Assembly (NCBI GenBank): GCA_013146195.2
Contig: CM028377.1
Span: 32,183,632 to 32,247,631, forward strand
Reading direction: 5' to 3'
Length of the DNA stretch: 64,000 nucleotides
DNA from: Codonopsis lanceolata
Taxonomy: Eukaryota > Streptophyta > Magnoliopsida > Asterales > Campanulaceae
Shown here: positions 22,309 through 33,600 of the stretch, piece by piece
How the letters are laid out: the number at the start of each line of letters is the position of its first letter
How positions within the stretch are numbered: the stretch's first letter is position 1
The notes under the pieces: generated by a model
What the model was told of the DNA's origin: nothing
The model's input: only the letters and a program-made list of their open reading frames with translations
The model's database searches: none
Made by a program: the position numbers and the translations under genes

Positions 22309-24170
22309 TTTTATTGTTTTCTTTAAAACAAAAGAGGACTAGACTCACGTTTTTTGAAATTATCAATATGCTTTTTTTTTTTTTTTTATATTGCATTTCT
22401 TTAGCTTCTTTAATGCATATAATTTTCAATCTTTAAAAAAAAACAACAAAAAAAACTTCTTTCCTTTAATAGCAATATGCTTGTTTTTTCTTTTCTCTTT
22501 TATATTTTTTTGGTTTCTTGTGTGTATGTAATTTTTCAATCTTAAAAAAAATCGTTTTTCGAAATTTAAAAAAATCAAAAAAAAGTTTTCAAAAAAAAAA
22601 AAGAGAAATTTGTTTTCTAAAATTAAAAAAAAAAGAAGAATTCATCTGTTTTTTTTTAAATAGTAAAAAGAAACTCATTTTCTCAAAGCAAAAATAAATT
22701 CATTTTTTCAAAAAAAAAAGTTCAAAAAAAAAAACAAAAAAAGAGGGTTTTTGAAAAATGGTTGTTTCAAAAAACCAAAAAGTAAATAAAAGAGTTAGAA
22801 GGGAAATATATACTCCTACCGTCCCTAAATTATCGTCCTCCTTTCTTTTTCTGTCCATCCCAAAATAATTGTCCAGTTTGAAACTTACCTTTTTAGAATA
22901 TCACTTTTACCACTTTACCCTTACTTTTTCACTCTACTTTTATTATGGGTCACATACACATGGCCTTTAAAGGAAACTACACATTAAACCAATATAAATA
23001 ACCAAGTCAATTGTTTTTTCTTAAACTATGCGCCGGGTCAACTAGGACGATTATTTAGGGACGGAGAGAGTATGTTTTTTTTTCTAAAAAAATAATGTTT
23101 TCCAAAAGAAATTATTTTCACAGTTTTTTTTTTAAAGAGCATAGTTTTTTTCTCCTTTAAAAAAAAGCTTGAAAAGGTTAAATAGAGTTAAAAGACAAGA
23201 AGGAAACAAGAGGGGTCTAAGTGTTAAAGGAATGAAAGGTTAAAGGTTAAAGTGCCAAAAGATAAAAGTGAACATGACCATTTCATGTGGGCGGAGCGCC
23301 CAAATTGGTGTTGGGCTGCGCTCACCTTTTTCCTACGTGGCTCGTTCCTCATTTTTAACAATTTTGTTCGATGTTGTGCCTATTTTATTCGTTGGGTCGC
23401 TTATTTTTACCGTTTGGTGCATCCATTTTTCCTGTTACTCCACCTTTCAAAAAAAAATTTCTTTCCTTTAAATCATGTGTTGTATTTATACATATTGAGA
23501 TCTTTGTTGTTTTCCTTTGGTATCACTAACAATTTTGCAGGGGCTAAAAAAATAAAAGAATTGATTATTTATCATTTATTCTCTTGAAAGGATCGTCCGG
23601 AGGTACGTAATCGTCACATCTCATTTCAATGATCGCAAAAATAGGGGGGTTGTTTTTTTTAAAAAAAATCATGTGTAATATTTAGTTCTCTTTTCCTTTC
23701 CAAAAAAAAATCGTTCCTTTTCACACAAAAAAATCATTTAAAAAATAATAAAATAAAAAGGATTTCGTTCTCCCCAAACAAGAAGAAAAAAAACTCTTCA
23801 AATTAAAAAAAAAGATTAGCAAAATGAAAATTTCTCTATCAAGAAAGAACTACGATGACCTGAGCCTCGAAATGAGGAACGTAGGCAGCCTTTGGATTCG
23901 GTCAAATGCTTTAATCTACAAAAAAAGTGGTTTTTCTATGTGTTTTCTTTTTGTTTTCTAAAATATGTGAAGATAAGACAAAACCCCCTCACCATTGTTC
24001 TTAATTGCCATCTCCAAATTCATCTTCCCTCCTAACCATTCATAAATGCATCACTAGTTGACTAGTGCATCGTTCCCTCTCGATTTCAAAAAAAAAAAAA
24101 ATCAGTAAATCCTACTTCGAGATGTCAAGGTCTACCACTTCCAAAAAAAATAAAAAAAAAAGACCGATAG
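22309..24170 (+). other. Leader of the plus-strand gypsy element, A/T-tract rich
   Basis: No coding potential. Long A and T tracts alternate, partly interrupted by a Stowaway-like MITE. Near 23850-23900 is the word pair GAACTACGATGACCTGAG and ACGTAGGCAGCC, which recurs inverted in the tandem array at 59690-60735. The gypsy sequence stops near 24060-24170, where copia pol begins. Confidence 0.55.
22813..23070. mobile_element. Stowaway-like MITE (258 bp)
   Basis: Ends CTCCTACCGTCCC and GGGACGGAGAGAG, inverted and flanked by TA on both sides. Length and terminal sequence fit Tc1/mariner-related Stowaway elements. Confidence 0.85.
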
Positions 24171-24185
24171 GGAGCCAGGGAAGAA

Positions 24186-25091
24186 CGATTCGAAAGATTC
24201 GAGAAGCTGATGCAAAGCAAGTTCGAGATGAGCATGATGGGAGAGCTCACCTACTTTCTAGGATTGCAGATTCAACAGACTTCAGACGGAATCTTCATCA
24301 GCCAAACCAAATATGCAAAGGAACTTATCAAGAAATTCGGTCTTGATTCAGAAAAAGGATTTGAGACTCCAATGTCTACCGATTGCCATCTTGACAAAGA
24401 TGAAAAGGGAAAGCAAGAGAACGTGACCAAGTACCGAGGAATCATAGGTTCACTTCTTTACCTTACTGCCAGTAGACCTGATATTATGTTTGCTGTTTGT
24501 GTTTGTGCTAGATTTCAGGCAGATCCAAGGGAATCACATTTGCTTGCTGCCAAACGTATCATCAGATATGTTTCAACAACTACAAATCTGGGTATCTGGT
24601 ATTCCAAACGCAACAACTTCGATCTAATTGGGTACTCAGATGCAGATTATGCAGCTTGCAAAGTGAGCAGAAGAAGCACCAGTGGGACTTGTCAATTTCT
24701 TGGAAATAGACTTGTTTCATGGTCATGCAAGAAGCAAGGATCGGTTGCAAACTCAACCACAGAGGCATACATTGCTGCCAACAGCTGTTGCTCTCAACTA
24801 CTATGGATGAAGTAGCAACTATTGGACTATAACATCAAGACTGCAAATTGTCCAATCATGTGTGACAACACTTCAGCAATTTCAGCCCCCAAGAATCCAG
24901 TGATGCACTCGAAGACAAAACACATTGATATCCGTTATCACTTCCTTAAAGATCATGTGGAAAAAGGTAACATCAGTCTGGAATACGTTCCAACTGAACA
25001 TCAATTGGCTGACATTCTCACAAAGCCACTGGATGCAACCAGGTTTGCTTATTTAAGGAGAAATCTTGGTATGATTGATCCTACTGCTTAA
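24186..25091 (+). pseudogene. Ty1/copia pol, RT end plus RNase H (SIRE-like)
   Basis: A single frame holds the last part of the RT domain and the whole RNase H region of a copia polyprotein: FEMSMMGELTYFLGLQI, RGIIGSLLYLTASRPDI, GYSDADYAACKVSRRSTS, SWSCKKQ, then after a stop KHIDIRYHFLKDHVEKG and EYVPTEHQLADILTKPL. There is one in-frame TAG at 24813-24815, where LLWMK is cut from QLLDYN. In the RNase H motif normally ending TEAEYIA one Glu codon is missing (TEAYIA). Gag, protease, integrase and most of RT are absent; the 5' edge abuts gypsy leader DNA near 24180. The wording, and a second reading frame downstream of pol, favour the SIRE/Maximus lineage. Confidence 0.9.
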
Positions 25092-25477
25092 TTTTAATTT
25101 CAAATTTTTCTTTCATACCAGTAGACTTAAATTACTACTAACCGGCAGACTTTATTTGCCTCCTAACGACAGACTTTAAGCTCTTCGCTTTCACCAAGTT
25201 AGTACTTCAACTATTTAGTCTATTAAAGCGGGACAGGTTTCAAAAAGTGAAAAGGGGTTAAAATTCAAATTTTTTTGTACTTTGAAAATATCTTAAGTCA
25301 CTACTTTTTTGCTAAAAGATATTTTCTCTCCTTTAAATAGACTCTGACTCGCCCTTTCCAAAACTTTACGAAACTCCTCTCTCTAAATATTTCTCTCTCT
25401 ACTCAAACCCTATCTTTTTCTCTGCAACTGCTCCTTCCTTTTCCCAATTCTTCTTCTTCTTCTTCTCTACAGCGACA

Positions 25478-27207
25478 ATGGTAAGCTCTTCACTGACTCT
25501 CTGATTTACTATCCATTGATTTTTGTTTAGTATTTCCTCTTTTGAGTTATTTCTTTAGGAATCCGAAAGGATGCTTTGTGTATCTGGCCGGTTTCCACCA
25601 TTGTTATTTTTCAAAACCTTGAAACTGACAGTTTTTCTCTGCACTTTGTATACTCATTTCTCTTAGAAATCATCTGTTAATATTTCTCTAGTTTATTTAT
25701 CCAAAACATTCAAGGGTTTCAAGATTTTCATCGGAAATTTCAAATAATTTTACAAAAATGAAATCCTTGCTTGTTTGTTCTGTCAGAACAAAAGCCCTAA
25801 TTTCTGACTGTGTTCTTGTAGGTGAAATCCTTTTCCAAGTCCAAAAATGACAGCAGGAAGGCGTTTGACCCTGAGAAGGCCATTCCACCCAGTCCATCTA
25901 TTAACCTTCCAGGATATCCCCCATTTCCTGCTCCTCATGACATCATTGTGACTCTGGATCCGAAGCTGTATCTACCCGGGATGTGTATAGACCTCCAAAC
26001 TGTCTGCACATTCATCGCCGGAGTCAAAGCTTGCACAGATTTGAACGAGTCAGGACTTCTAACGCTCTTCTGCCTACACGACGACAACTACAGTATCCTC
26101 CCTGCCGAGGAATTCTATCAAAGGATGGTCATTGACCCCAAAACTCCGTCTGTGATGCGTGGATGGATTCGAGGAAGACCAATCTCCATTTCTACCAAAA
26201 CCATTTCAAAAATTATCGGTGTACGATATGGCAGAGACTTTGAAATATCCATTGCTGAGGTTGACCATGTCTGGGAAGTAATGAGGGGAATTAATATTCT
26301 GAGGGAACCTCAAGGCAAAATGCTGAGGAACCTCTTCCCTTTGGATGTCTACTGCACAAGCCACCTGATTGACAATGGTCTACTATTCAAAAATGGGGCA
26401 CACGACATGTGCACTACCCAATAGCTCAACCTGACAAGTGCCGTCTTCCTGCAATCTCAACTTAACTACGGCAAAATCATCTACAACGAGCTAAGGCACT
26501 ACGTTCAGAAAGTGAAGGACAACCCCAATTTCAAACGACCGTTTGTCAGGCTAATAAATGTCTTTCTACGAGACACGGTAGAAATCAACTCTTCCATCAA
26601 GGAAGATGAGCTCATAGTTGTGAGCAAAGACAAATAGATGACGGCTACCTTCTTCAAGAAGTATGCTGATTATGACAACAAAAGAAGGCATCAACGTGGA
26701 CTTCCTAATATTTCACTTGACAAAGTTGCCAAGCATTCGTCGATTTTCAACATGGACGCGTATGATGCTGCTAGCAAGGGCTATCGCGCTGCAGTAGACA
26801 AATTCAGAACCAACCTTGCTCAATACATTCACCAAGAAGCCAAGGATCTGGCTGACGAGTCTGAGCAGCTGTTGAAGAAAAAGGAAGCGACCAAGGCCAA
26901 AAAGGCAAGGGCGGAAGAAGAGGCCGAAAAGATTCAAGCCAAGTGGATAAGGTAAGAGCTGAAGACCGGTAGACAAGACAAGTCTGCTGGCAGCTCCTCT
27001 GTAGCTGCTGGTAAGCCTTCATCTCCCCCACCTTCTAACCCAGAACCACCAACCTCTACTCCTCAGCCTATTCCTACACCCAAGCGAAAACCCTCTTTCG
27101 ACCAACCCTCACCTTCACCCAAACCAAAACGTAGGCGACTACGTAAAGGTCTTCCGACCGACGTAATATCTCTGCCGATAAACTGTTTAATTAAATCAAA
27201 AGCCTGA
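25478..27207 (+). pseudogene. Extra reading frame downstream of copia pol (envelope position in SIRE-like elements)
   Basis: An ATG at 25478-25480 is followed at once by GTAAGC. A 341-bp probable intron (25481-25821, ending TTCTTGTAG) then joins it to a frame starting VKSFSKSKND. That frame runs from 25822 to a stop at 27205-27207 without any frameshift but with three stops: TAG at 26422, TAG at 26635 and TAA at 26953. The first third has a globular segment with EEFYQRMVIDPK, MRGWIRGRPISISTKTIS and IIGVRYG, reminiscent of the 'putative plant transposon protein' domain. The middle (about 26800-26950) is a Lys/Glu/Ala-rich probable coiled coil, and the end is Pro-rich with a basic KPKRRRLRK. 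I see no clear transmembrane segment. Function is unknown; it is named for its position, not as an envelope protein. Confidence 0.7.
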
Positions 27208-29014
27208 TAAAATATTTGTATAGCGGAAAGTAAAGAGGCTATGATTTGGAGAAGTCTTAAGTGGTTGTACACGAATATATGTTCAGAACAACAACACACT
27301 TGTTACTTATTTCCAATGCAGGTTTAGGAGATCAAGTAGAGAATGACTTTTCTAAAGATAAATCATTTATAAAAACCTCATAGATATTTAAGGACTGAGA
27401 GATAAAACATTAGTAAGAACATATGAATTTATTCAAAGATAAATTGCATATTTCATTAGTCTAAATAATCTATGTACAATTTCTGGCTTTTGTCTTCCTA
27501 AGTCTCAATCCTTACTTAATTATCCATTCAAGGATCATTAACTTGCAAAGGACAATAGGAGACGAAACCAAGAAACTGTTATGAGAAGAGGATTCTTAAG
27601 GTCGTTCAGATATAAAAATATATCTAAACGATTGAGTGCAAAGCACTCATCCTCCCATGATGATTGATAATTGCACATTTAACAACATTTGTATTGGGAT
27701 ACAAATATGAAGATATGAATGCAATATCTACAGACAACTCTTCATTTTCTTCATATATTGTCTAACATTGATCTTCAGATCTTCATCTCTGCCTATTGAA
27801 GTTTTTGATCATTCTCTCCTCTTTTCCAAGCTTTTCTTCCTGGCAATCCACTGAAGGTGTCTTGCTAAGAGTTTGATGAGTTTACTACAATCTGTTGTAG
27901 AAATCAGAGATACGTTGGTGAAGACGATCTCTTTGAAGATTTCTTTTCTATGAAGTTCTTGAGTAGATTGAGTTACTTGTTGCTCACAGTGTATCGTCTG
28001 ATGATTTAGATGTAGCACACACTGTTATTGAGTCACTTAGTTTTCTAAGTTCCTCTCTCTCTTTGTTGAGCAAGAGGGAGGGGTTTATATAGGCGAGAAT
28101 CAATATGATCGTTGAGAGATGAAGACTTGAAGATTTCTATCCGTTGAAGATGTAGTAGTTGATGAATATCGAATAGAGATCTTTGTCCACAAGATCTTTG
28201 ATTGTCTGGAGCAGAGATTTAGTCCTGTTGATCTTGGAGCTCGTTGTCTGTCAGACTATGTTGATAAGTCTCTGAAGAGTAGGTCTGATGTCTGTTGCAC
28301 TGTCAGGTGGTCTGTTCAATAAAGTAATTGTTTTTTGATTTTAACAGACTACTTGAGAGAGAGAAAGTCGTGTAGCTTTAAGTATGTCAGACTTTTTGAG
28401 GCACGAACATATTTATCTTGATTTGAGCAGCTTCTTTGACTTTTCTCTGTAGCACATGCATATTTTAAAGTCTGTCGGTGGAATGCTTTGAGCCAGTGGA
28501 AACAAGTCTTCCGATTCAGGAGAACTGATGTTTACCGGTGAGAGTATTAAAACTTGTAGTATGTCTGCCGGTGAAGGCTTTTGACAAAGCTGCAAGTCTT
28601 CCGGTGCTAAGTGCATTCTGAAGTGCTGGATTGTCTTGATCATCATATAGGAAGGTAGGACTAGATCAGGTCACACCTAATCTAAGACCTATGTGAAATC
28701 ATACAAGTTGCCACACTAACCGGTACGCAGACCTTTTAGCCACTTGTGATGATTCACTTGTAATAGGAGCAAGCAAATCAACATATATAGAATATGCAAG
28801 GTGATAATTAAATCATCATATAGGAAGGTAGGACTAGATCAGGTCACACCTAATCTAAGACCTATGTGAAATCATACAAGTTGCCACACTAACCGGTACG
28901 CAGACCTTTTAGCCACTTGTTATGATTCACTTGTAATGGGGGCAAGCAAATTAACATATATAGAATATGCAAGGTGATAATTAAATTATCAAGAAACATA
29001 TTCCAATAATCAAC
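27208..29014 (+). mobile_element. Probable 3' LTR of the copia element
   Basis: Non-coding sequence after the last reading frame. It begins near TGATAAAATATTTG and ends near CCAATAATCAACA. Only one LTR is present because the 5' part of the element is lost, so the borders cannot be checked by self-comparison, and the polypurine tract before it is not obvious. It contains a 173-bp tandem duplication. Confidence 0.5.
28641..28987. repeat. Tandem duplication, 2 units of 173 bp
   Basis: Unit 1 is 28641-28813 and unit 2 is 28814-28987, nearly identical (differences such as GTGATG/GTTATG, ATAGGAGC/ATGGGGGC). A recent internal duplication of the LTR. Confidence 0.95.
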
Positions 29015-29128
29015 AATCTCCTCCTATTTGCTTGGAACAATTACAAAATGACATATACAAAGTACTAAAGCATTTATCAGACATAGTAATAGCATGTCCA
29101 CAATGAATGATCATTTTATCTCAAGACA

Positions 29129-29433
29129 TGTCCGGAACGTGGGGGTAGGTTTCCCGGTATTAACTCCTCATGTTCAAGACAACCGTTACCATGTAACTGA
29201 ACGGGATGAGCGTGCTCGCTAAGACCTCTGCCTGCTCGTTATACTCTTGACCCCAGACTTCAGGTAGGGGGATGCTCACTTGTTATGCCTGGGTGGTCAG
29301 TCATCTGTCCCTGCTCGCTTATGAGTTGAGCTCGGGTTATGATGAATGAACGTGTTTCACTCGTGACTGAGGAAACGGCGACGGCGTGCTGGGCACATGA
29401 CCAATGCTTGGACCTTTTGGGCCAGGCAGTTCG
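29129..29433 (+). repeat. Dispersed repeat, copy 2 (partner 14425-14740)
   Basis: Same orientation and order as copy 1. It begins just beyond the copia 3' LTR and stops abruptly at CAGGCAGTTCGTG, after which the sequence is unrelated. Confidence 0.85.
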
Positions 29434-29522
29434 TGAAGAAAAAAACACAAAATGGAAAAGCAAAAATAAAATTCATTTGATCTCTTTTAATTTTTTAATT
29501 TCTTATAGTTTTCAAATAAGTA

Positions 29523-30422
29523 CTCCCTCCGTACCGAGGAAAAAGTCCCCATTTGAAACTCAAACTTTTTTAGAAAATGACATTTTTAGTAGTCCACTAA
29601 TAATAAAATGACTCTTTATACCTTAATTTTTGAAGGCAAATACTTGTGTAAGACGACCTTACGAGAATTTTTTGTAAGACGAATCTTATTTACCCGACCT
29701 ACAGTGTGTTGGTGGGTTGAGCTGTGAGCAGTGTTCTAAAACTTTCCATCTAGCTCCACATAGGCCCCGCATAGGCGCTAGGCCCCTCTCTACCACTGCG
29801 ACTTTCTTAGTCGTCGCTTAATCGACCAAGTCGGCGCCTACATTGTCGGTTTGACAGATAGATAGAAGAAAGAAGAAGAAAAAACGATGAAGAAGAAGAG
29901 GGCTGTCTCAAGACTCATAATTTAGAATGAGAAGAGATTAGGGAGGATATGTTAGACTGTGGGTTGTAGGGACAGTAGGTAGATGGAGTAATAATTTTTT
30001 TGTTTTTAGTTCTAAACTTGGTTGGTTTATTACTTTGGGGTTGTTGAGAATTGAGATTAAAGGTAGGTTTGTATATTTTTGTTCATTTTACAAATATAGA
30101 AAAGTGTTTGATAAAATGACAAACATAAAAAAATTTAAATTTGTAGTCAATGTGTTTGATATTTGATGTAAATTATTAAAAAAATGGTGATTAAGTCTTA
30201 ATTCTAGGCCTCGCCTAAGCCCTGATTACACCTCGACTAGTCCCCTAGGTGCTAGGCGCTAGTGTGCCGCCTAACGGTCGCCTAACGATTTTTAGAACCT
30301 TGGCTGTGAGAGAGTGAGATTACGTCTTATAAATTAATATCCGTAATTATTTTTGAAAGTAAACTTTTTAATTGAAATATTTTAGAATAGAATAGTTGAC
30401 TCTTTATACGGAACGGATGGAG
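29523..30422. mobile_element. Stowaway-like MITE enlarged by nested insertions
   Basis: The left end CTCCCTCCGTACCG (after TA) and right end CGGAACGGATGGAG pair as inverted repeats, extending into AAAAAGTC / GACTCTTT. The flanking dinucleotide on the right is TG instead of TA. About 900 bp is too long for the family because a hAT element (29729-30302) and another short MITE (TGTAAGACGACC...CGTCTTATAAATT) lie inside. It ends 217 bp before the PHAX start codon. Confidence 0.65.
29729..30302. mobile_element. hAT-like element (574 bp) with 8-bp duplication
   Basis: Begins CAGTGTTCTAAAA and ends TTTTTAGAACCTTG (inverted, few mismatches). Identical flanks are GCTGTGAG at 29721-29728 and 30303-30310. 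Subterminal words GGCGCTAGGC and CCTAGGTGCTAGGCGC recur. No coding region. Confidence 0.85.
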
Positions 30423-30549
30423 TGCAAGGTTGTATCAAGAATAATAGATAGAAAGACGAAAAATAATTCAAAGAGAAAGTCAAAGGACTAACTTTATTTA
30501 GAGTTTGAGTCAAGGGATTAAAACTACAAATAGGCCGAGGTGGAGGGAC

Positions 30550-30556
30550 TATATAT
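30550..30556 (+). promoter_or_regulatory. TATA box of the PHAX gene
   Basis: TATATAT, 83-89 bp upstream of the chosen start codon. It implies transcription from about 30580, which excludes the in-frame ATG at 30540 as a translation start. Confidence 0.55.
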
Positions 30557-30638
30557 GGGGGAATGCAGTCCATCTCGAGCAAAATTTCGTTGGGGTTTGA
30601 TTTGGGTTCTTCATTGCAGTTCCAGAGGGGGGTTTTTC

Positions 30639-33600
30639 ATGGAGGGAGGCGGCGAGAGCATATTCGATGCCATTTTCGATGAAGATGGGGGCGAAGACGT
30701 TGAGATGCTTGATATAGAAGAAGGCGAGTTGTTAGTTGATATCAACTCACTGTCACAGACTAATGATTTGGGGGAAACCAATGTTGGACATGTTAATTTG
30801 GCTGTGAGCCGAGAATCTTCGAGTCCAAATCGAAGACCGAGAAAGAACAAGAAGAAGAACAAAAGGAAGAAGAGTGGAGGAAAGAAAGGCGGTTCTGGGT
30901 CTAATATTACCGACATTAACAAGTAATTCTTCCTTATTTGCAGTGCTATCTTTTCATTTTTATTATTGTTACTGATTATATTGGTTTATTACAGAAATGG
31001 GTGTTGTTTATGTGAAACCCTAGATTTTTTTTTTCATCAATGTAGATTACACTTTATGTAGACAATTTAGTTCTTTAAATTTTAATCTCAGAATTCTCTA
31101 AAATATTTTGATTAATAGAGCTTGAGTGATGCCACCCCCTAGAATATATTTTGAGTGATGCAAAGCCCTATAATTATCTTGTCTCCCTTGTATTACAATT
31201 CATGGATTATTTGGGTGTAATTCTTTTGAGTATATTTTGACAATAATTGTTTATCGTTGGCGTCCGCGATGGTAAACCCTAAAAAAATGTTTACCTTCAT
31301 GAAAATCGTCTCTATAGCTTACATTTTATGGGTTATTTAGTGATTGGTGTTTGATATTTCAATGTTATAGGCTGTAAATTGATTACAGTTACCTTCTTAA
31401 TTGACACGCCATAAGCATTTTACTCAATTACAGAGCCAGATGTTACTGTTGAAGCATATGCTATGTCAGGGTACATATATATTGTAATTGGTATTCCTTT
31501 TTCTATATTTTACTTGCATCTCCACTTGGGGTGTCGCATATCTTTCTTTCCAATAATTCATCTTGGTTCCGGTAAATTGGCATTACTAAATTTGTTTTCT
31601 ATCTGATTGTGTTTATGTTGAAAGAATGATAGGAGGGGGAGTGCATGATTTCGAGCTCACTTGTCTTTTAAATGTCATTTGCAGATTTGTTGTGGATACA
31701 TGCAAGCGCTTGAGAGAGAGGAAATCATACTTGGTATGGACTGCTATTGGTTGTCTTGGTATATCTGCGTTGAGTGATCTTGTCAAAGAGGTATTATTTT
31801 CTCTCTATACTAAATTGTTGGTACGATTTTATCTTCACAAGTTCTTGTATATGACAGATTGAAGAATTTACATTTAGAATGGAAGCATTAGCGCATATGA
31901 TTTGAAATTGTGTTCATGAAAAACTGAACTATCTATTTTAGTCTCATGTTGTGCCGTGTGAAAGTAGCTTGAGTGAGAGGGTGTATTATCTATATTTAGG
32001 ACCAAAAAATCTTGGGTTTCGGATAGCAGATTATGATTATTGCGAAGCACGAATTTTAGCTTCAATAGTCCGGTCTTTATTTCTTTCTTTGATTGCCTAA
32101 CTAGTAAGAGTCTAATGAGGGAGTCGTCACTGACCTATTGGAGCACTTCTAAGCATGGTATTGCACCATCATTCATCTATCACATCTTTCCTTGCCTAGG
32201 CAGCTGTAAGTTTTGGAAAAAATCTAGCCTTTGGTTGTTGGGAAGTCGAGAAAGGTTCACTTATTGTTGCTGCAGAAGGTGAGAGATTGGGATTGAATCT
32301 GATTTTTAAGCAGTATAGAGCTGCAGTGTTGTTCACTCTACTTAAAAATCTGCTGTGTTTCTTAGTTTCTGATGATCAATGTTGTTTCCCTACACTCGCA
32401 GATGTCACTTCCAGAAGCCATTTTACTGCTTCCCGTCCTGTGGATCTTTGGCTGAGATATCTCCTGGCTGAAATACTTCGTTATTTCCTATTGGTGTAGA
32501 TTGATATCAAATGTTTTGGCGTATCTTTTGAAGTTTCCATCACTTGGTATGAATACAGAAAATATCTTGTACATCCAAAAGATAATATCTGTAATAGATG
32601 TTAAAATCAAAAGATCTCACAAATTAACTTAAATATAATTTAGAAATTTTCCTTCCATATATATTTTTTCTCAAAACCCCCCCTCATATTTGTGATTAAT
32701 TTTTTTTTTCAGATTCCATTGAATATTGATTTCTAATCTCTGAAAACAGCTATGCTCACAGTAATATATGTGCAGCTTGGCGGAGTTATCATCATGTTGA
32801 AGAATGTTGATAATCCATCGTTTACCTTTTCTTTTTTCAAGTAGTATTATGCGTGATGACCTATACTCTCCCCCCCTCTTCGTTCTCATCTTATGACTGT
32901 TCGTTTTTACCGTCTTTAATTCAGATTTCCGGGTGCATGAATGAGATTTTAATATTATAGACTATACTTAAATGTCTTGGTAAAGATCAACTAATATAAC
33001 CTGAAATGAATAACTCCACCCTGCCACTAATAATTCCTACGGATACAATAGGAGGTTATTTGTTGTATGGATATCATGTTTTCACCATTCATGTTTCCGT
33101 ATGTGTGGAATTTTTATGTTGATGGTTTCGTTTGTCAGTTACTCATTTAAGTTCAAATTTTATGATTTTATCAGAGATTCATTTCGCCTTTTATTATTCC
33201 TTAAGAATAAGGTTGATTACTACGGCTTCATTAAATTCATGATGTAATGTTAACAGGTGGATGCAATCCAATCTTGTGGGGGTCAGAAAACTGCTGATGG
33301 AAGACGCTTCAAGACAGGTGGTGGAATATTATGGAACATCATCAAAGCACGTGATCCAAATGCCTTCAAGGAGATAATGAAAAAAGGAAGGGAGTTTGAG
33401 GTGCGTTATATACTTTTATGTTTGTGAATTGTAGAAAGTCCTTGTTGGATTATATACATGTGGTTTGTGGTGAAGTGACGTTATCATGATAATCATTTGG
33501 CTTTGATTTGGCACTTCCATAACTGGTTGTGATTGGGTTGCATCTGTATTTATTTTTCTAGATCTCATTTTAATTGAAGGAGTTTAATGGCTGAGGATCT

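Noticed and set aside
30540..30638. Longer N-terminus for PHAX from the in-frame ATG at 30540
   Set aside because: It overlaps the TATATAT box at 30550 and encodes unlike sequence; the ATG at 30639 gives the expected acidic MEGGGES start.
31626..32499. Several frames of 60-80 codons within PHAX intron 2
   Set aside because: They overlap exon 2 or intron sequence, show no domain and use no consistent splice borders.
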